Assembly: GCF_003589595.1 (NCBI RefSeq) | Contig: NW_020654748.1 | Location: forward strand, 2,277,642-2,341,641 | Length of the DNA: 64,000 nt | From: Hyposmocoma kahamanoa | Lineage: Eukaryota; Arthropoda; Insecta; Lepidoptera; Cosmopterigidae | Direction: 5' to 3' | Part shown: positions 36,681-48,530 of the stretch, one piece after another | Position numbering within the stretch: the stretch's first letter is position 1 | Layout: the number at the start of each line of letters is the position of its first letter | Translations under genes and position numbers: made by a program | The notes under the pieces: generated by a model | Seen by the model: only the letters and a program-made list of their open reading frames with translations | Told to the model about the DNA's origin: nothing | Databases searched by the model: none

Positions 36681-37106
36681 AAAAAAACCGACCTCAAAAG
36701 TACGTGAAATTACATCTATTTGCCAAGTTTTATTGAAATATCTGCCAGTTCGCCACTATACAGGACTTGACATAGGAGATAATAAAAATCGGTTCTCACT
36801 ACTCAAAGTATATTGCGAGAAAAACACCTTGAATTGGAGAATAGCAAAAGCAATCATTGACATCCTCCTCTGTATGTAATTTAGGCGCTATTTATAAAAA
36901 TGAATGTTCATGCGTGATCAGCCACCCTTAGAGATGGATGATTTTCTTCAAAAAGAAATGGGACCACTATGGAGGTACCCTCTTTCCAACAAACAAAGTA
37001 TCACGAAAATCGGTTCACAAATACTGGAGTTATCGCGTGACATACATACAAAAAAAACATACAGTCAAATTGCGAACCTCCTCCTCTGTTTGAAGTCGGT
37101 TAAAAA
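36681..37106 (-). repeat. Rep-B copy 6, long variant
   Basis: Full termini with an extra internal segment (about 150 bp: ttgaattggagaatagc, taggcgctatttataaaaa) shared with the copy at 51661-52024. The 20 bp outside its right-hand sense end (aatctcagtacagagtact) are shared with 44160. Confidence 0.85.
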
Positions 37107-38213
37107 CTAGATACGAGCCAAAAATTAGGTCACTCTTCTTCCGGAAAATTCTCGCGCAGACTCGGGAATTTCCGGTGCTACCGTCTCATATCTAGTTTGT
37201 GTGTTACACAATTGGCATAAAGTTCATTACGGTATGTACAATTTCGTTACATAGTTTCTGAGAAATGGGTCTAATAATTAACATCTTACATGTCATACGT
37301 ACATTGGTTAAATTATGTAAATAGCAACAGTCATTTGTTCATGACGTAGTGACGACGTAATACTAATTCTACGAACAGAAATAAAGTGACTACCAGTCGT
37401 CTTCACAAAGAAAGAATTTTGTTAAAGAGACAATATGGTACGTTTCTATTTTACGATTCATAAATTGCAATTTGCAAAGCTTAAAGAGAATAACGTAAAA
37501 AAGAGTTATATATCCTCTGAGAATGAATGAGATGAAAATTGAAAGTGATTATTGTGCACCCATTACGTTCAGCTTTGTACTCATCCCATTAAAATTTACA
37601 ATTCCAAATCGGCCGCATTCGTGAATGAACAGGTGGCGGACCGCGGGGCGCCTGAAAAATTTTATTAGCAGCACTGCGCTATCGCTCCATCCGTTATCCA
37701 TTGCCATTTTATATCAGCAGGCGTTGTAAACTGTAGCGCTAGAACTGGGGAATGTATGTGAATATTTTTATAGGATTCAAGTTGTTAATTTCATATTTGC
37801 TCTGACCATGAACCGGACGACGTGTCGCTTTATTCGTACATTCGTCGAAAGCGAGAGTGACCCGATTTTGTTCGTTTTCGTTTAATTTATTCGAGGATGA
37901 ATGAGCGTTTAAACTACTAGAGTTTTGTGTTCTTTAGATGGCATGTATTTGTAAACTACAGCTTCGTATCGATTTCTTCTCCTTTGATTAGTATTGTAAT
38001 TAACGTCGATAATTTATTGTAGATTTTGTTCATTCTAGAGCTTTTTACGAGTAAATTAATGTCATGTGGAATTTCAATGCGTTTTACCAGGTTACGTTTT
38101 AAAGGTGTTATTAAGATATTAAGATGTTATTAGTCATAAAGTCACCACAAATAAAATTAAACATGAAATAAGGATGAAAAGAAAAAGAAAAGAAAATAAA
38201 GGGAAGTACTCAC
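37107..38213. other. No feature recognised
   Basis: AT-rich with a modest GC rise at 37610-37760. If the exon at 38214 is real, this would be intron downstream of it. Confidence 0.4.
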
Positions 38214-38300
38214 AGGTGTAGTCGACGCTCTGCCTCTTCCACGACCTCGGCGCGACTCGCTCTTGACCGTCTGCAACGTGCCGTCCGGTGCCAAAATAAG
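38214..38300 (-). CDS. Candidate internal coding exon, 87 bp, phase 0
   Basis: A GC-rich 87-bp block sits between a good acceptor (gtgtctgtgttgttttag, minus) and a strong donor (cct|gtgagt). It is exactly 29 codons in the frame LILAPDGTLQTVKSESRRGR then GRGRASTTP, so it could be included or skipped without a frameshift. All three frames are open across it, so the frame is inferred from codon look and phase. The basic RGRGR stretch suggests a nuclear or nucleic-acid-binding protein. The gene is unidentified, and no neighbouring exon is recognisable in the window. Confidence 0.4.
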
Positions 38301-39836
38301 CTAAAACAACACAGACACACGACAGACTTAACAAAAAGCGAAATAAAAGTAAGTAACAAAAGAAATGTTAACACAAAATAGGGAGAAATTAAAAAGTTGA
38401 GACAAACATGCAGTGGATTTGGGTTAGGCGACTGATTAGTGATTTAGTTTAGTAGTATTGAAAATGATATTAATGAAAATTGTAACTGTGTAATTTTTTA
38501 ACAAAACCAATAATAAATAATTAATGAAATCGTCCAACTATACAAAACGTTCGTACAAATCGTACAGCGCCACCTATGATATTCTAAAAGAACAAGTACG
38601 AATGTGGAATTAGCGAGAGAGATGTAAAGGAGTCGTAAAACTTCTGCTACTTGTCACTAGATGGCGTTTACCGTATAACTATTTAGATACATAAAACTAA
38701 CTGGAATTTTTTTAATTTAGAGTCCTGTTGAAAAATATTTTTTATCTTCATATTATTTGCATTGCTTTTACGTGTACTTATATTATTTACTCATAATGGT
38801 TAAAATAATACTTCCCAAATGAACGAAAAAACGTAAATTGAAAACATTAATGTCGGCACGCAGGCGAAAGGGAATTATGCTGGCTATTAAAATTATTGTT
38901 TCTCAAAATGGGTATAGGCACGAACAAAGAATCTTAAATGTATTGTAATAAAGAAAATTATTATTTGAATTCTAATACATTTTTAATAACGTAATGAGGT
39001 CTATGAATTTTGTTGGAGTAAAAACAGGAATGCGTTGACTGTTGTTCACTTAGACTATCAAAACATTTAACGATATAGGAAGATAATAACAGACGTTGCA
39101 AATTTGCGTTTATGGCATTTTGAGTGATCAGAATTAAGTATGTTCTCATTTTTAATGTATTAGAAACAACATTGGCAAAATCCATTTTCCAGGTGTCACT
39201 TTGACAGCTGTCAAATTATTATTGTTCCCTTAGCAAGTTTTTTATTATTTTCTATTCGTACCTAACTACTAATTAAATGTCTCGCGGCTACGTACAGTAT
39301 ACACCACACTAGAGCCGTGACACTATATAAAAGATGTAAGGTAATTTTAACAAGTTTGTACAAAGTTTAAAATTATTCAGTGGTATTCAGCTTTGTGGCT
39401 GGCTGTACAACAATTTCTGTTGCCGGCACATGGCGACACACCTGGCGTGGTAGTTCGTTAGTCCTGTTTTTGTGTATAGTACACGACATTTGTTCGTTTG
39501 TCGTCCTTTTCTAACGTTTTCTCTTTCTCATAGATTTAGCTGTAGATTGTAGATTTATATTTTGATTTTAGCTTCTAGCATGACAAACGGTGTCAATAAC
39601 AAGAGTATTAAAAAACAGCTTAAGAGTCTATGATACCTCAGCTTGAATTCAAATTTTTCCAGTTATAAATACGGTTAATTTTGCTTTGATCGAGCGACAA
39701 GGACAGCGACTTTATTTTAGAATTTATTTTTTTACAAACGAAAAAACGTACTTCGTGCAACATACGCGTTCTATTTAGTTCAGTTGGTATAAAATAATCA
39801 TTGGTATAATGTAAAGTACCTATTGAATACTGCGGT
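38301..39836. other. 1.5 kb without recognisable feature
   Basis: AT-rich; a 74-codon minus frame at 38961 shows no family motif. Confidence 0.45.
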
Positions 39837-40027
39837 TTTCTTGTAAAATTTCGAGGTAAGTTTGTGTTTTTTTCTATCGTCTAAATTTTTAGGAATTGTG
39901 TTTTCACACCGTCTGTGTCTATCCTCAATTGCACTATATATTTTTTTCTAGTGATTAATTCAACACTTTCGCTGTTATCCGGAATCAACCAAAGCCATTT
40001 GAGTTAGTATAGACTCTTAATATTTAC
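39837..40027 (+). repeat. Rep-E copy 1
   Basis: tttttaggaattgtgttttc, agtgattaattcaacacttt, aatcaaccaaagccattt and atagactcttaatattta recur in the same order at 62679-62880. Confidence 0.8.
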
Positions 40028-40342
40028 TATAAATGAGAAGGATTGTTCATTCCTATTCTATCCGTATCTTAGTTATTATAATATAAAATGTATATGTATT
40101 TATCTAGTTCATAATTTAATGTTACTGTTTCTATTGTTTTTGTGTTATATAATTTTTGTTTTGTTGTGCATACAAGCCTGTTTATTACTATTTAGGTCCA
40201 AAGGACGAAATTTCTTTAAAATATAAGATGAAACTTTAGTAAACGTGAATAGGGTGTCCTGTGCAATAATTGATTAAATAAATAAGTGTTGTAGTTTGTG
40301 TTTTAATATGTTTCATATAAATATTGGGTTTACTTTGACATT

Positions 40343-40496
40343 TGACGAGGTTTGTCGCTAAGTGGGCGCAAGATTCGGACGTCACTAGTTCGGTTCCGAC
40401 TAAGTCGAATTTGGAGAACGAGCTTTTTAAATGTGTTGTAATTTGAGTTTTGGGTAGCGCTCTCGAAGTTAATTTCGTCTGGTATTCATAGTACAT
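40343..40496 (+). repeat. SINE-2 copy 3, diverged
   Basis: B box agttcggttcc followed by aatttggagaacgagctttt and gtctggtattcatagtac, in the family order. Confidence 0.6.
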
Positions 40497-40689
40497 ACTA
40501 CAAATTTCCAGATCAGGTAATTGCTCTGGTTGTATGTTATTGTTTCTATAATAACTATGAATAATAAATAAAATTAGACATCACATTATCACGTTCTTTT
40601 ATAATGGAAATCGGAAACGACGACGGTATCACAAACACTCCGACCCGAGACAATGTAAAAAAGTTACTTTTTCTACATTTCGGTTAAAG

Positions 40690-40790
40690 TTAGTTATTTT
40701 ACAGGGTTCGAACTCGGGACCTAAGAGACGGCGACACCATGAAAACAAGTATGCAATCCACTCTACCACAAAAGTTGTATGGACACATGG
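40690..40790 (-). repeat. tRNA-headed element (SINE-5), single copy
   Basis: Minus strand: ttttgtggtagagtggattg (A-box-like) and cgagttcgaaccctgtaa (B box). The anticodon region is not tRNA-like, so a SINE head rather than a tRNA gene. Confidence 0.5.
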
Positions 40791-41835
40791 TCTAAGATTT
40801 ACCTATATAAATTCACGAAGCGTATCAACCAAAAAAGCAGCTTTATTATCTATAAGCATTGATGCCCATTCTTATTCAAATTACAGTTTCTGTAATTATT
40901 CCCGTAAGCAGGTCAGACAGAATAATTTTTCATTTGTCAGCGGGATTTTAATAAGACGAACAAACAACGGCTAAAAACGGTTAGTTCGGGAGCAGCTGCG
41001 TGGTTGTCGCAGTTAACTTTAGATAATGCCAGAGTTGTAGTGCCTGGCGGTACCGAATTGATGATTATTTAAACATTTTTACTTATAGTACTGGCTGGCT
41101 ATGATGCCCGTTTTGTCAGACCACAATAGTGAGGTGAAATCTCTATTCGTTCTCGTAAAAAATATAATCAAAGGCGAGACACATCTATAAGTTTTTAGAT
41201 TTTTATCTTTTAGGGTAGCTGATTAAAAAGTTTTAATAAAAGTAAAATAAAAATGTTTACTTAATGTATTTCAATAAACCGAAGCAACGTCAATTTGAAA
41301 CTGCTTTGTTTTGCATAGAGCTTTGACGCGAGTTTGTCGGAGGTAGATGTTATGCCAGCGATCCTATGAGCTTTAATTTTTTTAAATTTCGAAAAGCAAA
41401 TACCGAGTTGTGTCGTAAAATTATACATTTCATAAATTTTACTGCACGTCACTATTAACAACAATGTGCAGCAATTAGCTCCTTCAACTTAGTTATGAAT
41501 TGATACGAAACTTGATGAGCGGACAAACATCAAAACGGCCATCATAGCGTGCCGGTACTATCGTGAGTAGAAAAAAAAAATCTCTGTTGTATCTGTGGTA
41601 GGTAAAACTCTACTGTGTATAAAAATGAAAGTTATGCATTTTTTTTAAAACGATAATTGTTATAATGGCCAGCATCAAATTGTTAACGTTTGAGGTGAAC
41701 CGCCCGAGGTGGACAACCACCAATATAAGTTTTATGTTTTTCTACTTTACACGTAAGAAGTGAACTACGCGAAAAAAAAAATGCCCGTGGTCCATCGGCA
41801 TCGAGGTGAACCAGTCAGGAGTTCACGGGCAAGAA
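40791..41835. other. No feature recognised
   Basis: AT-rich up to the assembly gap. Confidence 0.45.
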
Positions 41836-41845
41836 NNNNNNNNNN
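41836..41845. other. Assembly gap (10 N)
   Basis: Ten undetermined bases directly before a GT microsatellite, so the true repeat length is unknown. Confidence 0.99.
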
Positions 41846-41900
<55 letters not shown>

Positions 41901-41913
41901 CGCGTGCGTGTGT
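41846..41913 (+). repeat. GT/CG microsatellite
   Basis: (GT)n to about 41892, then (CG)n and mixed GT/CG. Confidence 0.98.
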
Positions 41914-42982
41914 TATATTGCAAAAGTGCTTCTGTGTCATTGTAATTTATCATTAAAAGCGGCAATACAGTTTTCTTACATTTACGTGAGTTCAATTGGT
42001 ATATATTCAATAATTTATTTATTTTATTGTATATGTAATCAGATTGCGATGTGTATTGCTTGTGAGGGAATTTGATTTTTTTGTTTGGATGTGTGATTGC
42101 AACTCTATCTTTTCTCCTTCTAATCAATACCCCAGAGATAAACGGCAATAATATATAGAGGTTAATATACCTGTGTGTCCGTGTTATAGCAGATAATGAT
42201 ATCGATTAATATTAAATTTCATGGACATCTTTAATTTTAAGTCCCAATGTTTAATGGAGAGATTTTTTATCCTTATCATTCATCCTATTGATTAGAACAA
42301 TAAAATAGAGAATGTTTATTGTTTGCATTTTTATTTGCTTCGATTCTTGACTCATGTAAGCTTTTAAAAAAAATATGTATTTTTGGTAATTTTCTATTAT
42401 TTTTGTAAACAGCCATGACTATTTATTAATATTATGCTCCCCGAATTTTGTGAAAAAAGTTAAAGAAATAAAAACTAAATTTGATGAAAAAGCAAAAAAG
42501 AAACGAATTTTGTAAAAAAAAGAAAAAAAAGAAAAACAAAATAAAAACAGAACAGGTCCAAAAATTGACGTAGTGTTCATTGGAGATATCGAGATATTCA
42601 TATTGAGAAAAATAAAAGAATGTTTCTTAAGTAAAATTAGCTAAGAAGCACTTAAGGTTCCCCTCAATAATATAATCGATAATTTTCATGTAACATATTT
42701 TGTATATTCTATCTGCTTAAATATACACTGAAAAAAGGAATAATGAGGTGAGTCAAGATCAAGATTTTTCATAGGCGCACTTGATTAATATTATTTGTTA
42801 AATACATTACTGTTGCAATTATTAGATTGTTGCTGTAATCATTGAGCTAAACTCGAAGGAAAGAAGTTCCAGATCTGTGTGTCACTACACAATTCACTAA
42901 TGAAGAATGAATTGAAAATTTCGTAACCTGCTCACAAAGGACATGATCACCTTAAACAACATCTTGTTTGTTTTCAAACTAT
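41914..42982. other. No feature recognised
   Basis: AT-rich, with an A-rich purine stretch 42460-42550. Confidence 0.45.
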
Positions 42983-43150
42983 TTTAACCGACTACAAGAA
43001 AGGGAGGGCAACAATTCGACTGTATTTTTGTTTTGTGGCAATTTGATGGCAGATTAGGGGATGAATCAAGTTTATTACGTTTCACCCATTTTCTGTTTTC
43101 AATTAAACTTGGAAAATAGATGAGTATCCACAAATTTTTGATATGTCTTG
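42983..43150 (+). repeat. Rep-B copy 7, shortened
   Basis: Left terminus ttttaaccgactacaagaaa; right part retains ttacgtttcacccattttc but the terminus is degraded. Confidence 0.75.
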
Positions 43151-43355
43151 TTTGATAAAAAAATTAAAATTATTATTAACAAGAAAAAATACTCTATATA
43201 AATGTCATTGTTAGGATGAATAATAATAATATTTTCACGTCGGTACATCTAATGAACGGATTACTGTGGGCGCTAAAATGACGCTGAGAACGATTACAAA
43301 TTATTATAAATGTTATATAACAACAAGTTGAAAATAATTATTTTGCATGACCATT

Positions 43356-43407
43356 TACCAGCTATTTTCATCAATACGTATGCAATAATTGCTGAAAATA
43401 GCTGGTA
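43356..43407. repeat. 15-bp stem hairpin
   Basis: taccagctattttca (43356-43370) and tgaaaatagctggta (43393-43407) are perfect complements around a 22-nt loop. Confidence 0.9.
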
Positions 43408-44159
43408 TGAATGAAGCTCGCGTGACAGTCGTGACCTACCTCAACGGCCTACGCTCATACACGCCCAAAGGTGTGGGCGGCCTCCGCGTACGCACGCTCT
43501 ACTCTCGTAAGGATTTACGAGTAATCATACCGGTTTACTCACAAGACATGTCTCGTGCGTCTCATCATAACCTCCGCGTTGATAACGATACAACGCACAG
43601 TTAATCCAATAGTGTATTAACTCAAAAAGTGTATTTTTTCAGAATGGATGAAAAACGAATATCTCGTTAAATATATCGATGTATAAGGACCAAACGAACA
43701 ATTTGATCATTTTTGTGGGAAATGCTTCATTGCATTATAATCTGTAAGGTAACGTTAAAACAAAATCAAACATATTCAAAGAAACCTCTAAATACAAGAA
43801 ACTCTTGAAAATATACCAGATTGAAAGTTTGAAGCCTCTCCTGTAAAATTGTGATACATAGGATCCATCGATATGTTCATGGAAGTCCATGTACGAAGGT
43901 GAAATTTGAAAACCAGCATGTAGTGCTGAGGCTCCATCCTTTTCACTAGCATTAGATTCCACATTTTCAAAAACTGTTAACCTTTTTATTGTAAATGTGC
44001 CTAAGAATACATATACATATATTTAATGGCATAATTTTAAACAGAAAACTAAAATATTTATTATATTCCCGTATTTAAGTTTTTGCTCGACATTTTTCGA
44101 GTTACCGCCGCAGAATTTCATGATTACGGACCACGAACTAGTTCAAAATTTGTCGAACA
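43408..44159. other. Unassigned; GC-richer 43410-43600 and a coding-like minus frame
   Basis: 43410-43600 is GC-richer with a 71-codon frame of no known family. On minus, 43735-43980 stays open (SNASEKDGASALHAGFQISP) behind an acceptor-like ttaacag. It could be an exon scrap, but no donor or homology supports it. Confidence 0.2.
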
Positions 44160-44397
44160 TAATCTCAGTATAGAGTACTAAAAAAACCGATCTCAAAAGT
44201 CTTTCATCCCCTATTTTTCCACCCTTAGTGGTGGAATATTTTCTTCAAATTTAAATGGGATCTCATCTAAGGTACCCTCTTTCAAACAAAAAAAGAATCA
44301 TCCAGAATCGGTTCACATATTGTTGTTGTTGTCGCGTAATATGAAAAAACATACAGCCGAATTGAGAACCTCCTCCTTTTTTGAAGTCGGTTAAAAA
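44160..44397 (-). repeat. Rep-B copy 8
   Basis: Minus-sense with both termini; the outer 20 bp (aatctcagtatagagtact) match the flank of copy 6. Confidence 0.85.
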
Positions 44398-44534
44398 ACT
44401 CAACTTAAATAAGTGAGTTATGCGGAAAGATATTTTTGACTAAGGACTGTTTTGATCAGAACTAGCTCACAAAAAGTTTGTCTCACTTTAAGTTAAATAG
44501 ATATATTTTAATTGTTTTTAAAAATAACGTTACG

Positions 44535-44860
44535 TGCAGAGAGAGTTGCAGTTGTGAGAGTTCTTATATAGAGCAGACAAAAAGCGGAAAGAATTAAAGA
44601 ACACATCGCGGCTGTTAAGAACCGTCAGCTCAATAAGTCTGCAATAACCGAGCATTTGCTGGATTGAGCTTCATAATCCCAAGATCCTTTCTACAGAATG
44701 TCATCACTATAATAAAATCATATGCGAAGCACTTTTTTTTAAGTTTTTTAGTTTTAAGCTTTCATCGTAATGGGATCCAGTTATCAGCAAATGTAAAGGA
44801 CATCAAGTATCGCCCGACAAGTCGCAGGATGTCGTGAGTGTTGTACGTAGTTCTAGTGAG
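44535..44860 (+). pseudogene. Penelope-like element remnant, GIY-YIG endonuclease end
   Basis: In pieces across frames I read CSCESSYIEQTK (family CxC...YIGxTKR, with G to E), then RIKEHIAAVKNRQLNKSAIT EHLLD, then NPKILSTECHHYNKII CEAL, then NGIQLSA. This is the block order of the C-terminal GIY-YIG domain of Penelope-like reverse transcriptases. It is broken by a small deletion after TK and at least two frameshifts. The reverse transcriptase domain is not present. Confidence 0.65.
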
Positions 44861-44949
44861 AACCCTAGTGCACAAATAAATAATGAAGATCATGTGCGGG
44901 TAGTTAGAAAAACTCGCAAGGCTAGAAAATGTTGACACCCGCTCTACAG

Positions 44950-46100
44950 TCCCTTCGAGATCATGGACGTTGCAATACGTTTGTAACGTCGAGGTAATTA
45001 AAATATGTTTTATACGTGGTTAAGACCCGAATTAAGAATCAAATAACGTGTAGAAAATCAAATTTTACGTTCTGAAATGGTTAATCTTGAACTTCACGTA
45101 TTTTGAGTTATAACACTATTGTGATAGCAATGCGATATGTAGGAGCTTTAATACATTATCTTCTATTTAGTATCATTGCGATTCGGAGGTCTTGTAATCT
45201 AGATCTTGTGCTGACGCCCATGTTAATAGAATTCGTTCTGTGCTGTTAAGGCAATTTATATACAGGATCTGAGCGTCTCCGAGAGATAAGATAAAAGAAA
45301 TTAACGTTTGTATAACAGTGACTTAAGTCTTTAAGTTGTTTATATGTGTTCTAAAGTAAATATTGTGAATTTTAAATGAGAACAGATATCTCAACGAGTA
45401 CTTAAATTTTCGCGATTGTTACACATTGAAAACAAATGAAACAGAGCCGTGTTTAAATGTTATTCCCTTTAAAATGGGAATGTTTTATTAAAGAATTGAA
45501 TGCGGTTCAGAAAGCAGATAATATTAAAATACGAACTAGTCCTAAAACGCCATTGGTTTACAAGAACAAGCAAATGTGTGGCCACTTCCGACCAACAACG
45601 TTCCCTGTACGCAAAAAGATCCTTTAATGGTAACGCGTCAACTTTGTTGATAGTACTTTACATGTTTAATTGATTTGAAAAACTAAGAAAGACAACACAA
45701 TCGCTTACAGAGAATTGCCTAATAATCAACACGTTAGGCTAGGTGGCGCAAGCAATCAATGTATCCTTGTTACTGGTATAAGAATAGCGTGGTTGCACAG
45801 GAGAATACGTATCGCATGTTGAATAAAACACTAAACGGAACTCACGCTTTTTCAAATTAAAACTGCAGAATTATTTACAAATCCAAATAATCATTTGTCC
45901 AGTAGGTAAAATTTATACACTTTTTACGGTACTAAATTTTTTTAAGGTACTGCTCGTTCATTGTGCTAACTTCCTTGAGAATAACGAGCAAAAAACTAGG
46001 GATTGGCTTTCAAATAAACTTAAATGGTATTTGAATCATGTTTGTGTGAAATCTAGACTGATGTCGTCTTTTCATACGACTTTATCCATTATTTCTTAAT
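44950..46100. other. No feature recognised
   Basis: AT-rich with scattered ordinary sequence; no repeat copy. Confidence 0.45.
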
Positions 46101-46249
46101 TTTTTTTATAACATCAAGTGACGGGATGAACAAGTCGTGGTAAGCCTGGTGGTAAGATACCTGTTTGTCGTAAACTGAGCTGTCGAGAACTGCCACTGCG
46201 CCTGTCACTCTGAGACATGAGTTGATAAGTCCCATGTGCCTGTAATTCT
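46101..46249 (-). repeat. Rep-A copy 17, 3' half
   Basis: Minus-sense 3' half with T-run on plus side; the 5' half is absent. Confidence 0.8.
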
Positions 46250-46492
46250 ACATCTAACACGTAGTCTTCAATTTTGCAATATGACTTTTCAATTAACATA
46301 CTTTTAATGTAAGTTTGAAAATTAGGAAACAATAATCATAATCTCAAACTCTGGAATGTTATTGTAAAAACGAACACAATTCCCGTAAAGGAATCGTTAA
46401 CTATGTTAAACGAAATCGTGGTACCACTTTAGACTTAAGGTTTTACGGATATCTTCTTTCATAATGAAATTTTAAATTAAATGATCGAGAAA

Positions 46493-46756
46493 TAAATCCT
46501 TCGGTCCGGCCGGATTCGAACCGACGTCTCCTAGCAAACCATGCGACGCTATGCCAACTAAGCCTACAAACGAACCAGCGGCGGACCTCGCGAATTTTTG
46601 TATGTGCTTGTTGTTGAATCTTTGTATTTGGTTTTCAACGGCTTTTTAGCTGTAACGTCATCTATGAGAAATTTATGAAAGCATTTCGTCACCCAGTTAG
46701 CTGGTACCTTTACAGATACCAGCCCTGGCTAGATGACGCTATTAATTGTAATCTTA
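46493..46756 (-). repeat. Rep-C copy 3, body plus head
   Basis: tRNA-like head (B box as ggattcgaacc on plus) and full body in minus sense, joined at ~46756 to a linker in plus sense (next entry). Confidence 0.8.
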
Positions 46757-46836
46757 ATCTTTGTATTAATAATTATAACAAGCTAGTGGCGTAATTTCAC
46801 AAAAATAATTGAATATCATTTCAATAAACATTTAAT
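46757..46836 (+). repeat. Rep-C linker in inverted orientation
   Basis: atctttgtattaataattat, agctagtggcgtaatttcac and aaaataattgaatatca are the family linker but in the opposite sense to the adjoining body. Confidence 0.75.
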
Positions 46837-46839
46837 TTT

Positions 46840-47610
46840 AAATTAAATTAAAAAAAATATTAAAAATATCGTTCCGTACTTCCATCACGAATACCAACCG
46901 CTAGTTGCAGAATTTAAAAAAAAATACATGTATTCGACTATATAAATCAGAAAAAATATAATCAGCACCTTTACATCTTCCAACATGGTTAAATTATACT
47001 TAAGCGTACATAAAAATGTTTTTAAGGCGAAGCTCGAAATTGACTGGAATGATCGATGGAAAAGGCAGTTATTTCAAATCGTCCGGCAGGTGCGCAGGTA
47101 ATAAAGGCACGAGATAATCTCGTCCGTTAATCTGTACAGTAAAATGCTAAAAATAAGGAGGTTAATTGGTCTATTTTGCTTATTTCTCGAGTTGCCCGTT
47201 TTCGCGAGCCGTTATTTTGTTATGTGGTTTTTTAATTTGGCTTTTTTTAGATATTTAATATTCTTTATTAGAATTCCATGTGTGCAAGGTATTGCTATCG
47301 TGTTACATAGTAAAATAATCACATCAAGATCCCTTTCTAGTACAACATATAGAGAATGTTTTCAACTGTTCCTTTGAGTTAGAAGCTTTCGATTAGCAAT
47401 TCATTACTGTAACACCGGCCTCGGCCTCGGATCCTATTGGGGGGCGTTGATGCTGTCTAGGGGGTGCTACCGCATTCGAAAAAAAAACTGAATTATCTAT
47501 AGGCATAAACTACATTACAAATATATATTTTTTTTACCTTGTGATTTTCGTGTTAAGTTAATGTAAAAAATACGTGTTTTCAAATTATTTTGGGGTGGTG
47601 GGCGTTCTTA
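46840..47610. other. No feature recognised
   Basis: AT-rich; a duplicated cctcgg near 47410. Confidence 0.45.
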
Positions 47611-47712
47611 GGTTTTCGCAATTGTTGCGCATAGGAAATGAAACTATGTTTCTGGATTTAAATCGCGTATATTTGTTTTTTTTTTTTCAAACAAACCGAC
47701 ATTTCGAGCACT
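47611..47712 (-). repeat. Rep-P copy 3, single arm
   Basis: gcgcataggaaatgaaacta, ggatttaaatcgcgtatatt, caaacaaaccgacatttcg. Confidence 0.75.
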
Positions 47713-48430
47713 TTCAAGAACTCACGTATATACCAATGAATATGTGCGATTTAAATTAGACTAAGGTAAACGATTCTTATCTGGGGAACTGTATACGTTT
47801 TTACAATAAGATTCCGGAGCATATATGAAGATTACAATTCCTAAGTTTAAAACTTACATCAAAATTATTTTAATTGAAAAGTCATATTACAAAATTGTGG
47901 ATTACATGTTAGATAAAGATGTATGGAAAGACAACGTGAGTCTAGATTCCACACAAATATGATTCAAAATGTATTCTATAGCATTTAAGTTTATTTGAAA
48001 AGAACGATCCCTAGAGTTTCTTGTTCGTTCTTCTCTGGGAGGTCAGCGTAGTGAAAGTGAAGTAAAAAATGACGTTTTCAAGCGTAAAAATTCTATCTAT
48101 GGAATAAATAATTATTTGACTTTGAGACGAATATAGAGGTAATCTATTTTTGTGTCGTAATACATATTTTGATGGAATTTATTGACGGCATTTAAAGACA
48201 TCGTATATTAGCTAAGCTGCATGTGATTATATGTCAAAAGCATTATCGCATGAAAGCCCTAAAAACAATACGAACTACATGAAACAAATGGTGTATTTGT
48301 AAAGTTTTATAAATATTGTATATAAACATAAAAAAGTTGCTGGCAAACTTATTCGTAGGATTTCTAAACCTCACCTGAAAAATTGTCATTTTGCGGATTT
48401 GAACGAAGAACACATTAGTCTTCTAGCAAA

Positions 48431-48530
48431 CCGTGCTAGACGCTATGCCAATTAAATTAAGCCCGTGGCTTAATTGGCATAGCGTCTAGTTTTGGTTTTT
48501 CAACGACTTTTTACTTAGCAAAGCTAAATT
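48431..48530. repeat. Rep-C copy 4: two heads joined head to head
   Basis: ctagacgctatgccaattaa (48436-48455) and ttaattggcatagcgtctag (48470-48489) form a perfect 20-bp inverted pair around 14 bp. Both are the A-box half of the Rep-C head. The right side then jumps to the body end (ttggtttttcaacgactttt) in minus sense. Confidence 0.85.

Noticed and set aside
41765..42148. Open frames across the GT microsatellite and N gap
   Set aside because: They are made of the simple repeat (alternating Cys-Val or His-Thr) and run through undetermined bases.
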